From Candidatus Falkowbacteria bacterium CG02_land_8_20_14_3_00_36_14 (GTDB taxonomy: Bacteria; Patescibacteriota; Patescibacteriia; Patescibacteriales; UM-FILTER-36-11): a stretch of 15,335 nt of DNA. The DNA lies in NCBI GenBank assembly GCA_002781265.1, contig PETS01000051.1, positions 1-15,335 on the forward strand, in the 5' to 3' direction. A program made the translations under genes and the position numbers. Under the pieces are notes generated by a model. It made no database searches. It was not told the DNA's origin and saw only the letters and a list, made by a program, of their open reading frames with translations. This document shows, in pieces, positions 1-6,705 of the stretch; within the stretch, counting starts at the first letter, position 1; the number at the start of each line of letters is the position of its first letter.

Positions 1-110
1 TAAGCAATTATTTCCTAAATGAATTAATTGCTCATATTAACATACTTTAGGGTGGTGCAGTAGGGTTTGAATCTTGTGTATATGGTTTTTTATTGATTTT
101 TATAAATATT

Positions 111-116
111 TATAAT
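111..116 (+). promoter_or_regulatory. Probable alaS -10 element
   Basis: A perfect TATAAT lies 12 bases before the alaS ATG at 129, so the transcript would start only a few bases before the start codon. No good -35 hexamer is seen at the right distance. In such AT-rich sequence a TATAAT can occur by chance, so this is tentative. Confidence 0.4.
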
Positions 117-128
117 ATACTTATTCTT

Positions 129-1916
129 ATGAAAGCTAATGAGCTGCGACAAAAATATTTGGATTTTTTTAAAAGCAAAGGGCATGCTATCATAACCAGC
201 GCTTCTTTGATTCCGGATAATGACCCTACGGTCTTATTTACTACTGCCGGCATGCATCCGTTAGTGCCATATTTAATGGGTGAAAAGCATCCGGAAGGAA
301 ATCGTTTAGTAAACGCGCAAAAATGCATCCGGACATCGGATATTGATGAAGTCGGGGATACTGTTCACCATACCTTTTTTGAAATGCTTGGCAACTGGTC
401 ATTGGGAAATTATTTCAAGAAAGAAGCGATTACTTGGAGCTGGGAATTTTTAACCGATGAAAAATGGATCAATCTTGATAAAAATAGAATTGCCGTATCA
501 GTGTTTGCCGGTGATGCTGATGCTCCTTTTGATCAAGAGGCATATAATATTTGGAAAGAAATTGACATAGCAAGCGACAGAATAGCCAAACTGCCAAAGA
601 AAGACAATTGGTGGGGGCCGGCCGGCATCACCGGGCCTTGCGGGCCTGATACGGAAATGTTTTATTGGGCCGGTTCTAAATATGTTCCGGAAAAATTTTA
701 TTCGGAAGATAAAAAATGGGTGGAAATATGGAATGATGTTTTCATGCAATATTATAAAAATGAAAATGGCATCTATAAGCCGCTACCACAACAAAATGTT
801 GACACCGGCATGGGGCTGGAAAGAACTTTAGCCGTGATAAACGGACTGGATGATAATTATCAGTCAGAACTTTTTATAAATATAATTAAAAAAATAGAAG
901 AATTATCAGATAAGAAATACGGCCATGCTGATGATATTACCAGAGCCATGCGTATTATCGCTGATCACATTAAAGCCTCCGTTTTTATTATCGGCGACGA
1001 TAAGGGAATTGCTCCATCCAATACTGATCAGGGTTATATAGTGAGAAGGCTGATTCGACGGGCGATAAGGTACGGCAAGCAGTTGGAAATAGAAAAACAG
1101 CTATGGACAAAAGACCTAGCGCAAATAATTATAAACGATTATAAAGAGGCCTATCCCGAATTGGAAAAAAATAAAAATTTTATTTTTAAAAATTTAGAAA
1201 TTGAGGAAAATAAATTCAGTAAAACATTGGTTATTGGCGAAAGAAAAATTGCCTTAACTAATACAGCCATAACCGGTACTGTCGCCTTCAACCTTTATCA
1301 AACTTATGGATTTCCGTTGGAAATGACAAAAGAAATAATCGCCAAGAAAGGATTAAAAATAATCAATGAAGAAGATTTCCAGAAAGAACTAAAAAGGCAT
1401 CAAGATTTATCCCGCACCGCTTCGGCTGGCAAGTTTAAGGGGGGATTGGCAGACGCTTCGGAAGAGACCAAAAAACTGCATACAGCCGCTCATCTTTTAT
1501 TAGCTTCCCTTAGAAAAGTTTTAGGAGATCATGTCCAGCAAAAGGGCTCCAATATAACTCCTGAGCGCCTTCGCTTTGACTTTTCCCATCCTAATAAATT
1601 AACCGACGAGCAAAAAAATGAGGTGGAAAAATTAGTTAATGAAGCCATAAACGCCAATTTGCCTGTTATAATTAATGAAATGCCTTTATTTGAGGCAAAA
1701 AAAGGAGGAGCAATCGGAGTATTTACTTCAAAATATGGAGAAAGAGTTAAAGTTTATATTATTGGCGATTCTCTATCCGGCCAATCTGCTTTCAGCAAAG
1801 AAATTTGCGGCGGCCCCCATGCCGACAGAACTGGAAGGTTAGGCAAGTTTAAAATAAAGAAAGAGCAATCGTCAAGCGCCGGAGTGAGGAGGATTAAGGC
1901 GATATTATTAAGCTAA
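129..1916 (+). CDS. alaS: Alanine--tRNA ligase, short form without the C-Ala domain
   Basis: AlaRS charges tRNA-Ala with alanine in the cytoplasm and hydrolyses mischarged Ser/Gly-tRNA. The protein starts MKANELRQKYLDFF, the normal AlaRS N-terminus. An upstream in-frame ATG at 93 would only add a hydrophobic stretch of 12 residues and is not preferred. The class II catalytic and tRNA-recognition regions fill roughly residues 1-430. The editing domain follows, with its metal-binding pairs HTAAH (451-455) and CGGPH (560-564). At 595 residues it is much shorter than the usual ~875: it stops right after the editing domain and lacks the C-terminal oligomerisation (C-Ala/DHHA1) domain. The stop lies in a clean intergenic region, so this looks like a natural short form, not a truncation. 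No Shine-Dalgarno is visible. It lies 211 bases before infA, whose own promoter is in that gap. Confidence 0.95.
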   Translation: MKANELRQKYLDFFKSKGHAIITSASLIPDNDPTVLFTTAGMHPLVPYLMGEKHPEGNRLVNAQKCIRTSDIDEVGDTVHHTFFEMLGNWSLGNYFKKEAITWSWEFLTDEKWINLDKNRIAVSVFAGDADAPFDQEAYNIWKEIDIASDRIAKLPKKDNWWGPAGITGPCGPDTEMFYWAGSKYVPEKFYSEDKKWVEIWNDVFMQYYKNENGIYKPLPQQNVDTGMGLERTLAVINGLDDNYQSELFINIIKKIEELSDKKYGHADDITRAMRIIADHIKASVFIIGDDKGIAPSNTDQGYIVRRLIRRAIRYGKQLEIEKQLWTKDLAQIIINDYKEAYPELEKNKNFIFKNLEIEENKFSKTLVIGERKIALTNTAITGTVAFNLYQTYGFPLEMTKEIIAKKGLKIINEEDFQKELKRHQDLSRTASAGKFKGGLADASEETKKLHTAAHLLLASLRKVLGDHVQQKGSNITPERLRFDFSHPNKLTDEQKNEVEKLVNEAINANLPVIINEMPLFEAKKGGAIGVFTSKYGERVKVYIIGDSLSGQSAFSKEICGGPHADRTGRLGKFKIKKEQSSSAGVRRIKAILLS

Positions 1917-1983
1917 TTTTGGCAAAAATTTTATTATATATCAATAATTTGATCTTATTTACGCTAATAAATTTAATTTACCC

Positions 1984-2012
1984 TTGACATATAATTATTT
2001 TAAATATATAAT
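1984..2012 (+). promoter_or_regulatory. Consensus sigma70 promoter of the infA ribosomal operon
   Basis: TTGACA at 1984-1989 and TATAAT at 2007-2012 are both perfect and are separated by exactly 17 bases. Transcription would begin near 2019 and give a leader of about 109 bases before infA. This is the strongest + strand promoter in the window, which suits a ribosomal protein operon. The rest of the 211-base gap holds the leader hairpin at 2068-2104 and nothing else that I recognise. Confidence 0.88.
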
Positions 2013-2067
2013 ATTTTTAGCTTAAAGATTATAAATAATAATGATTTACTAAAATTATACACCCTAT

Positions 2068-2104
2068 AAAATTTTGGTAATATTTTGATATTTGCCAAAA
2101 TTTT
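2068..2104 (+). promoter_or_regulatory. Hairpin in the infA leader
   Basis: Bases 2068-2080 pair with 2092-2104 in a 13-bp stem with one G-U pair and an 11-base loop. It lies between the promoter and infA, about 23 bases before the ATG, and the 3' arm ends in a T run. It could be a weak attenuator or a translational control structure. It is nearly all A-T, so its stability is modest. Confidence 0.45.
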
Positions 2105-2127
2105 TTATATTAAATTTTTATTTATAA

Positions 2128-2364
2128 ATGTCAAAAAGTAATAAAATAATTAATTCTAAAGATTTTATAGAGACAGAAGGAGAGGTGCTAGAATTAATGC
2201 CGGCCGCTAGCTTTAAAGTGCTTCTGGAGAACGGCCATGAAATTTTAGCCCATTTATCCGGCAAAATGAGAATGAATAAAATAAGATTATTGCCTGGCGA
2301 TAGAGTTAAGCTGGAAATTAGCCCATATGATTTAACAAAAGGGCGCATAATTTATAGATTATAA
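2128..2364 (+). CDS. infA: Translation initiation factor IF-1
   Basis: IF-1 is a small S1/OB-fold protein that binds the 30S A site during initiation. The 78-residue protein has the family pattern: EGEVLELMPAASFKVLLENGHEILAHLSGKMR, followed by LPGDRVKLEISPYDLTKGRIIYR, which is highly conserved across bacteria. Its length is close to the usual 72. The N-terminus carries about seven extra residues (MSKSNKI). No Shine-Dalgarno is present; the bases before the ATG are almost all A and T. It is the first gene of the ribosomal run and lies 25 bases before rpmJ. Confidence 0.97.
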   Translation: MSKSNKIINSKDFIETEGEVLELMPAASFKVLLENGHEILAHLSGKMRMNKIRLLPGDRVKLEISPYDLTKGRIIYRL

Positions 2365-2389
2365 AAATTTGTGAACTGTAATTAATTTT

Positions 2390-2503
2390 ATGAAAGTGAG
2401 ATCATCCGCTAAAAAAATATGCAAAGATTGCAAAGTAGTCCGACGGAAAGATCGGGTATATATAATATGCAAAAATTCCAAGCATAAACAAAGGCAAGGA
2501 TAA
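2390..2503 (+). CDS. rpmJ: Ribosomal protein bL36
   Basis: This 37-residue protein, MKVRSSAKKICKDCKVVRRK followed by DRVYIICKNSKHKQRQG, is a typical zinc-type L36 of the large subunit. The ligands are visible as CxxC (CKDC) and CxxxxH (CKNSKH). The length is that of the family. It sits between infA and rpsM, its usual place in bacterial ribosomal operons. No Shine-Dalgarno is visible. Confidence 0.95.
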   Translation: MKVRSSAKKICKDCKVVRRKDRVYIICKNSKHKQRQG

Positions 2504-2540
2504 GCGCTAACGCTAAATTAAAAATTAAATATTATAAAAT

Positions 2541-2933
2541 ATGGCTGTGAGAATAGCCGGCATAACAATTCCAAACGAAAAAAGGGTTGAAATCGCGTTA
2601 ACCTATATTTTTGGCATTGGCCGGATGAAATCCAATGAAATATTAAAACAGGCAAGCATAGACCCGAATAAAAGAGTGAATAAATTATCAGATGAAGAGG
2701 CGAATAAATTAAGAGAAATAATTGAAAAAAAGTATAAAATTGAAGGTGATTTAAAAAGAGAAATAATGGGGAATATAAAAAGGTTAAAAGAAATTAATTC
2801 CTATCGCGGCAGCCGGCATACGAAAGGTTTGCCATCAAGAGGGCAAAGGACAAAAACAAACAATCGCACTATTCGCGGCAATAAAAGAGGCATAGCCGGA
2901 TCAGGCAGAAAAGCATCGGCTGAAAAAACATAA
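2541..2933 (+). CDS. rpsM: Ribosomal protein uS13
   Basis: S13 lies in the head of the 30S subunit and contacts the P-site tRNA and the intersubunit bridges. The 130-residue protein starts MAVRIAGITIPNEKRVEIALTYIFGIG and has the basic C-terminal signature SYRGSRHTKGLPSRGQRTKTNNRTIRG, both diagnostic. The last residues (KRGIAGSGRKASAEKT) form the usual basic tail, a little longer than in E. coli. There is no Shine-Dalgarno; the start is preceded by an A/T-only stretch. rpsK follows after 16 bases. Confidence 0.97.
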   Translation: MAVRIAGITIPNEKRVEIALTYIFGIGRMKSNEILKQASIDPNKRVNKLSDEEANKLREIIEKKYKIEGDLKREIMGNIKRLKEINSYRGSRHTKGLPSRGQRTKTNNRTIRGNKRGIAGSGRKASAEKT

Positions 2934-2949
2934 ATTATTTATAATTAAT

Positions 2950-3537
2950 ATGGGTGAAGACAAAAAGAAAATAGAAAATAAAATTGAAAAAACAGATAAA
3001 AAATCTGCAAATATTAATATTGAACAAAAAATTATTCCAGTGGTGGCTGAAGAATTAAACACAATAGATAAAAAAAATAATGAAGCCGAAGAGCTACCGG
3101 AAGAGGTAAAAAAAATATTAGCCAAGCAAATAGAAGCAAGAAAAACAGACAACCGGGAAAAAAAGAGAAAAAAGAAATCAACTGACAAGCATATAATATC
3201 CGGTAAGGCATTTATAAAAGCAACTTATAATAATACCGTTATTACTATAACAGAATTAAACGGAAATGTAATTTCCAGCGCTTCCGCCGGTTTGGTCGGT
3301 TTTAAGGGGCCGAAAAAAGCTACTCCTTATGCCGCTCAAATTATCACCAAAATTGCCGCTGATCGGGCAAAAGAATTCGGATTAAAAGAAGTAAATGTTT
3401 TTGTTAAAGGAGTCGGCACCGGCCGGGAATCGGCAGTCAGAGCTTTAAACGCCAATGGCTTATTTGTTACGGCTATTAAAGATATTACTCCTATTCCCCA
3501 TAATGGCTGCCGAATAAGAAAGGTCAGAAGGGTCTAG
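2950..3537 (+). CDS. rpsK: Ribosomal protein uS11 with a long charged N-terminal extension
   Basis: S11 is a platform protein of the 30S subunit. The S11 core begins near residue 81 (HIISGKAFIKATYNNTVITI) and continues through SSASAGLVGFKGPKKATPYAAQ to the conserved C-terminal GRESAVRALNANGL and PHNGCRIRKVRRV. In front lies an extension of about 80 Lys/Glu-rich residues, making 195 in all against about 129 for E. coli. No ATG, GTG or TTG lies in frame near the start of the core; the nearest alternative is GTG at 3040, which would still leave an extension of about 50 residues. The extension is therefore very probably translated. It is low in complexity and likely disordered or helical. No Shine-Dalgarno is seen. 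Confidence 0.95.
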   Translation: MGEDKKKIENKIEKTDKKSANINIEQKIIPVVAEELNTIDKKNNEAEELPEEVKKILAKQIEARKTDNREKKRKKKSTDKHIISGKAFIKATYNNTVITITELNGNVISSASAGLVGFKGPKKATPYAAQIITKIAADRAKEFGLKEVNVFVKGVGTGRESAVRALNANGLFVTAIKDITPIPHNGCRIRKVRRV

Positions 3538-3596
3538 GGAGTTATTTAAATTATAAATATATAATATAAATTTTGATTTTAATTATTTATCTAACT

Positions 3597-4238
3597 ATGG
3601 CAAGAAATCTAAATCCACAATGCAAACAATGCCGAAGAATAGGCGAGAAATTATTTTTGAAAGGAGAACGTTGCTTGTCCCAAAAGTGCGCGATTGTGAA
3701 AAGAAATTATCCGCCGGGAGCTAAAGGCATGGCTGGCGCCAAAGGCGGTCGGCAAAGAAGAAGCGATTATGGCTTGCAGCTTTTAGAAAAACAAAAAATT
3801 AAAAAACAATACCAATTGTTAGAAAAACAATTTAAATTAACATTTCTTAAAGCCAGTAAATTAGCCGGAGATAAAGGCGAAAATTTTTTAAAACTTTTAG
3901 AAACGAGATTTGATAATATTATTTACCGGTTTGGCTATGCCACTTCTAGAAATACCGCCCGACAGCTTATAAATCACGGCCATTTTATGATTAATAATAA
4001 AAAAGTTAATATACCCTCCTATCAAGTAAAAGAAGGCGATATTATAGCAATAAATCCAACCAGTTTTAAATTAAAACCTTTTAATAAACTGGATGAAATA
4101 TTTAAAAAAGCTGAAGTTCCTGGTTGGCTGAATTTAGACAAGAAAGAAAAGAAAGGAAAAGTAATGCATCTGCCGGGCATGGCCGATATCAAATGCAATA
4201 TTAATCTGCCTTTAGTGGTAGAATATTATTCACGTTAA
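3597..4238 (+). CDS. rpsD: Ribosomal protein uS4, zinc-binding form
   Basis: S4 nucleates 30S assembly on the 5' domain of 16S rRNA. The start at 3597 gives MARNLNPQCKQCRRIGEKLF; an in-frame ATG at 3573 would only add eight hydrophobic residues. Cys 9, 12, 26 and 31 form the zinc knuckle of the C+ type of S4. The S4 RNA-binding domain follows around residues 100-160 (LETRFDNIIYRFGYATSRNTARQLINHGHFMINNKKVNIPSYQVKEGDII). The length of 213 residues is normal for the family. It lies between rpsK and rpoA, the standard order. Confidence 0.97.
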   Translation: MARNLNPQCKQCRRIGEKLFLKGERCLSQKCAIVKRNYPPGAKGMAGAKGGRQRRSDYGLQLLEKQKIKKQYQLLEKQFKLTFLKASKLAGDKGENFLKLLETRFDNIIYRFGYATSRNTARQLINHGHFMINNKKVNIPSYQVKEGDIIAINPTSFKLKPFNKLDEIFKKAEVPGWLNLDKKEKKGKVMHLPGMADIKCNINLPLVVEYYSR

Positions 4239-4286
4239 TTAATTCATCATAAAATTTAAAGATTATTTTTAATTTTAAATATTTAT

Positions 4287-5117
4287 ATGCAAAAAATTAC
4301 TCTTCCCCAAAATATTATATTTGCCAAAGGCGAACAGCTAAATGAAAAAAAAGTTATCATTGAACCTTGTTATCCCGGATACGGCGTTACCATTGGCAAT
4401 TCGTTAAGGAGAGTTTTGCTTTCTTCGTTGCCGGGCGCGGCGGTAATCGGCGTAAAAATCAAAGGCGTAACCCATGAATTTACCACTATTCCGTTCGTGA
4501 AAGAAGATGTTTTGGAAATATTATTAAATTTTAAAAAATTACGCTTAAAAGTTTATAGCGATGAGGTTATTAAATTAAATTTAAGCGTTAATGGAGAAAA
4601 AGTTGTTAAAGCCGGCGATATTACGAAAAATAGCCAGGTAGAAATAATCAACCCTGACTTAATATTGGCGTCTATCACCGATATTAAAGGCAGTTTGGAT
4701 ATGGAAATTTATGCGGCTAAAGGAGTCGGCTATGAAACGATTGAAAGCCGTGAAAATAAAAACAATGAAATCGGCTATATTGAGATAGATTCAATATTTA
4801 CATCGGTTTTATCGGTGAGCGTTGATATAGAAAATGTCCGCGTGGGGAAAATGACTAATTGGGAAAAACTTAATATTAAAATTTTAACTGACGGCACCAT
4901 TACCGCCGAAGAAGCATTCAAAAAATCCGTAGTAATTTTAATTGATCAATTTAACGCCTTAATTGCTGAAAAGGAAGAAGTTAAAAAAGAAGAAAAAGAG
5001 GAAAAAACGGAAAAGAAAGGCAAGCCGGATGAAGCTATTGTTGATAAAGAAGAAGATAAGCCGGCTAAGAAAAAAAGAGGCCGCCCAAAAAAAGAAAAAA
5101 CCGTTATAGAAAGCTAA
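4287..5117 (+). CDS. rpoA: RNA polymerase alpha subunit with an AT-hook-like tail in place of alpha-CTD
   Basis: The alpha subunit dimerises to seed RNA polymerase assembly. Residues 1 to about 230 form a recognisable alpha-NTD: IIEPCYPGYGVTIGNSLRRVLLSSLPGAAVIGVKIKGVTHEF near the N-terminus and DGTITAEEAFKKSVVILIDQF near its end. After that the helix-hairpin-helix C-terminal domain, which normally binds UP elements and activators, is absent. Instead there are about 45 highly charged Lys/Glu residues containing KKKRGRPKKEK, with RGRP at residues 264-267, the core of an AT-hook. The protein is 276 residues against 329 in E. coli. The stop is followed by a normal gap to rplQ, so there is no sign of a frameshift that removed a CTD. 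Confidence 0.95.
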   Translation: MQKITLPQNIIFAKGEQLNEKKVIIEPCYPGYGVTIGNSLRRVLLSSLPGAAVIGVKIKGVTHEFTTIPFVKEDVLEILLNFKKLRLKVYSDEVIKLNLSVNGEKVVKAGDITKNSQVEIINPDLILASITDIKGSLDMEIYAAKGVGYETIESRENKNNEIGYIEIDSIFTSVLSVSVDIENVRVGKMTNWEKLNIKILTDGTITAEEAFKKSVVILIDQFNALIAEKEEVKKEEKEEKTEKKGKPDEAIVDKEEDKPAKKKRGRPKKEKTVIES

Positions 5118-5151
5118 TATATTATTTTTTGATTTTCATTTTTGAATTTAT

Positions 5152-5502
5152 ATGAAACATAGGGTAAAAATAAAAAAATTACATAGAAAAAAAGAACCGC
5201 GGGAAATGATGCTTAGGAATTTAGCATCCAGCATTATTATTTATGAAAAAGTCAATACTACCGAAGCTAAAGCCAAGGCCGTAAAACCACTGGTGGAAAA
5301 AGCAATCAGTATTGCGAAAATAGGCGATTTAAAAAGCCGGCGCCAATTAATCCAAATTTTGCCGCAGCCAATGGCTATTAAAAAATTATTGGAAGTTATC
5401 GGCAAGCGTTATCATGACCGCCTAGGCGGCTATACTAGAATTATTAAACTGGGGAATAGGCAAGGCGATGGCGCCGCTACTGTGCAAATAGAGCTTGTTT
5501 AA
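5152..5502 (+). CDS. rplQ: Ribosomal protein bL17
   Basis: L17 lies near the exit of the peptide tunnel on the 50S subunit. The 116-residue protein has the family hallmarks: HRKKEPREMMLRNLASSIII, corresponding to the usual LxR...RxxLLRNLAxSLI segment, then the TTEAKAKAVKPLVEKAI segment, and the C-terminal GGYTRIIKLGNRQGDGAATVQIEL. It follows rpoA as in most bacteria. No Shine-Dalgarno is seen. The next gene, rplM, is separated by an inserted element of about 160 bases. Confidence 0.96.
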   Translation: MKHRVKIKKLHRKKEPREMMLRNLASSIIIYEKVNTTEAKAKAVKPLVEKAISIAKIGDLKSRRQLIQILPQPMAIKKLLEVIGKRYHDRLGGYTRIIKLGNRQGDGAATVQIELV

Positions 5503-5506
5503 GCAT

Positions 5507-5666
5507 TAGACCTGTTGCTTAATAAGCTCCTGTTGCAATTTCCATATTTTGGTAAATTTTTCTCAAAATTTTTTAGCTAATATAATCATATTCCTTCAAA
5601 AATTTTTGAAAAAATTTCCTTGAAATCTGAAAATTTCGCCACGAAGATTATTAAGCAACAGGTCTA
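5507..5666. repeat. MITE-like element with perfect 18-base inverted ends
   Basis: Bases 5507-5524 and 5649-5666 are exact reverse complements. The 124 bases between them continue as an imperfect inverted repeat; for example the A/T-rich stretch near 5552-5573 is complementary to 5595-5617, around a central loop near 5575-5592. The whole unit can fold into one long hairpin. The outermost two bases on both sides are TA, which fits a TA target duplication of the IS630/Tc1-mariner type. It contains no gene and fills the gap between rplQ and rplM. It could instead be a regulatory hairpin of the rplM transcript. Confidence 0.7.
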
Positions 5667-5680
5667 TTAAATTATTTAAT

Positions 5681-6037
5681 ATGAAAAAAGCAGCCAGAAA
5701 AATATATAAAATAGAAGCTTCTAACCAAGCAGTGGGCAGAATTGCCACGCAAGCGGCCAATTTATTAATGGGCAAAAACATGCCCGAGTTTGAATATAAT
5801 ATTGACGGCGGCGGTATAGTGCAGGTTGATAATATATCCAAGCTTAAATTTACCGGCAAAAAATTGGCCCAAAAAATTTATTATCATTACTCCGGCTATC
5901 AGGGCGGATTGAAAGGCAAAAAAATGAGCGATCTGCAAAAAGCCGACCCGACGGAAATTTTAATCCGCGCGGTAAAAAAAATGCTGCCTATCAATAAATT
6001 AAGAGATAATAGAATGAAAAGATTGATAATTAAATAA
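5681..6037 (+). CDS. rplM: Ribosomal protein uL13
   Basis: L13 is an early-assembly protein of the 50S subunit. The 118-residue protein shows the L13 pattern: NQAVGRIATQAANLLMGKNMPEFEYNIDGGGIVQVDN, then the KIYYHYSGYQGGLK segment, and DPTEILIRAVKKMLPINKLRDNRMKRL. It is shorter than the 142 residues of E. coli mainly because the N-terminal arm and the C-terminal end are shortened. It pairs with rpsI, which begins 5 bases after its stop, the universal rplM-rpsI couple. No Shine-Dalgarno is seen. Confidence 0.96.
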   Translation: MKKAARKIYKIEASNQAVGRIATQAANLLMGKNMPEFEYNIDGGGIVQVDNISKLKFTGKKLAQKIYYHYSGYQGGLKGKKMSDLQKADPTEILIRAVKKMLPINKLRDNRMKRLIIK

Positions 6038-6042
6038 AAATC

Positions 6043-6489
6043 ATGACTACAATAAAACATACAAATAAGCCGGAGGCCGAACTTGAGGAAATAAAATTCA
6101 AGGGTAAATTTATTAATAGCATCGGCCGGCGCAAGAGCTCTAGCGCCCAAATAAGATTATATAAAAATGGCAATGGCGCCATAATCATTAACGGCCTAAA
6201 AGCCAATAAATATTTTTCTCAATCATTGGCCGCTTTTATTTTACAGCCATTGAAATTAGCCGGACATTTAAGGGATTTTAACATATCTATTTTAGCTAAA
6301 GGCGGAGGAAAAGTAGGTCAAGCCAGCGCCATCAAGCACGGACTGACCAGAGCTTTAGTAATTTTTGACATTAAATTGCGGCCGTCTTTCAAAGCCAAGG
6401 GCTGGCTGACCAGAGATGCGCGTGAAAAAGAAAGAAAAAAACCAGGCTTAAAGAAAGCCAGAAAAGCGCCGCAATGGGCCAAGAGATAA
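6043..6489 (+). CDS. rpsI: Ribosomal protein uS9
   Basis: S9 lies in the 30S head and its C-terminal tail reaches the P-site tRNA. The S9 core starts around residue 23 (GKFINSIGRRKSSSAQIRLYKNGNGAIIINGLKANKYF). It contains the GGGKVGQASAIKHGLTRAL segment and ends in the conserved basic tail KKPGLKKARKAPQWAKR, with the terminal Lys-Arg intact. A short polar N-terminal extension of about 20 residues precedes the core, giving 148 residues. It is the last gene of the ribosomal run and is followed by a hairpin. Confidence 0.97.
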   Translation: MTTIKHTNKPEAELEEIKFKGKFINSIGRRKSSSAQIRLYKNGNGAIIINGLKANKYFSQSLAAFILQPLKLAGHLRDFNISILAKGGGKVGQASAIKHGLTRALVIFDIKLRPSFKAKGWLTRDAREKERKKPGLKKARKAPQWAKR

Positions 6490-6503
6490 CAATTACATAT
6501 TTT

Positions 6504-6532
6504 ATAAAGGCAGGATCAAATCTTGCCTTTAT
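6504..6532 (+). terminator. Hairpin ending the ribosomal run after rpsI
   Basis: Bases 6504-6515 pair with 6521-6532 in a 12-bp stem with one G-U pair and a 5-base loop; the core is AAAGGCAGGA/TCTTGCCTTT. It begins 15 bases after the rpsI stop. The T tract is short and broken, so termination may be partial. Confidence 0.7.
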
Positions 6533-6574
6533 TAATATAAGCTTGATTTATTTATTAATTTAAGCTAATATTTA

Positions 6575-6580
6575 TATAAT
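6575..6580 (+). promoter_or_regulatory. Possible -10 element upstream of the pur cassette
   Basis: A perfect TATAAT lies here, with only a weak -35 (TTATTA at 6552-6557, spacing 17). It would start transcription near 6587, at the orphan Shine-Dalgarno and directly before the terminator-like hairpin. The A/T-rich surroundings make a chance match possible. Confidence 0.35.
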
Positions 6581-6585
6581 TAAAC

Positions 6586-6622
6586 AAGGAGGAGCCAGAT
6601 CTGTAAAGATTATGGCTTTTTT
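6586..6622 (+). terminator. Orphan Shine-Dalgarno and intrinsic terminator/attenuator before purB
   Basis: AAGGAGG at 6586-6592 has no start codon at a usable distance. The bases after it fold into a strong hairpin: 6593-6597 pair with 6613-6617 and 6598-6602 pair with 6607-6611, with one bulged A at 6612 and a GTAA (GNRA-type) loop at 6603-6606. A run of six T follows at 6617-6622. This is a good intrinsic terminator in the leader of purB. It may be the end of a lost upstream gene or an attenuator of the pur genes. Confidence 0.7.
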
Positions 6623-6643
6623 GGTCTTTGAAAATATAGATAG

Positions 6644-6698
6644 ATAAAAGGAATGTTTTTTGTTTTATTCGGATAAAACCAATAACTTTTATGGAGGG
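6644..6698 (+). promoter_or_regulatory. Two-part hairpin next to the purB ribosome binding site
   Basis: Bases 6644-6650 pair with 6686-6692 (7 bp). Inside, 6662-6668 pair with 6673-6679 (7 bp) around a TCGG tetraloop. The outer stem ends exactly one base before the GGAGGG at 6693-6698, which lies 7 bases before the purB ATG at 6706. The arrangement suggests control of access to the ribosome binding site. It does not match the purine (guanine/adenine) or ZTP riboswitch consensus that I know. Confidence 0.5.
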
Positions 6699-6705
6699 AA
6701 TGAAA

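Noticed and set aside
3..32. 8-bp inverted repeat AGCAATTA/TAATTGCT before alaS
   Set aside because: It is short and A/T-rich with no T run or other context. TAAGCAA also recalls the MITE ends, but only 7 bases match.
60..85. Possible T-arm of a tRNA (GGGTTTGAATC)
   Set aside because: The arm pairs only over about three bases with G-U pairs, and no acceptor stem or anticodon arm can be built around it.
1915..1930. Terminator after alaS (AATTTT/AAAATT)
   Set aside because: The stem is 6 bp of A-T pairs only and too weak to call.
6612..6647. Leader peptide frame MAFLVFENIDR before purB
   Set aside because: The ATG overlaps the terminator stem and is about 19 bases from the only Shine-Dalgarno; it has no run of regulatory codons.
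6541..6705. Known purine or ZTP riboswitch before purB
   Set aside because: The conserved core sequences of the purine aptamer and of the ZTP (pfl) motif were not found by eye.
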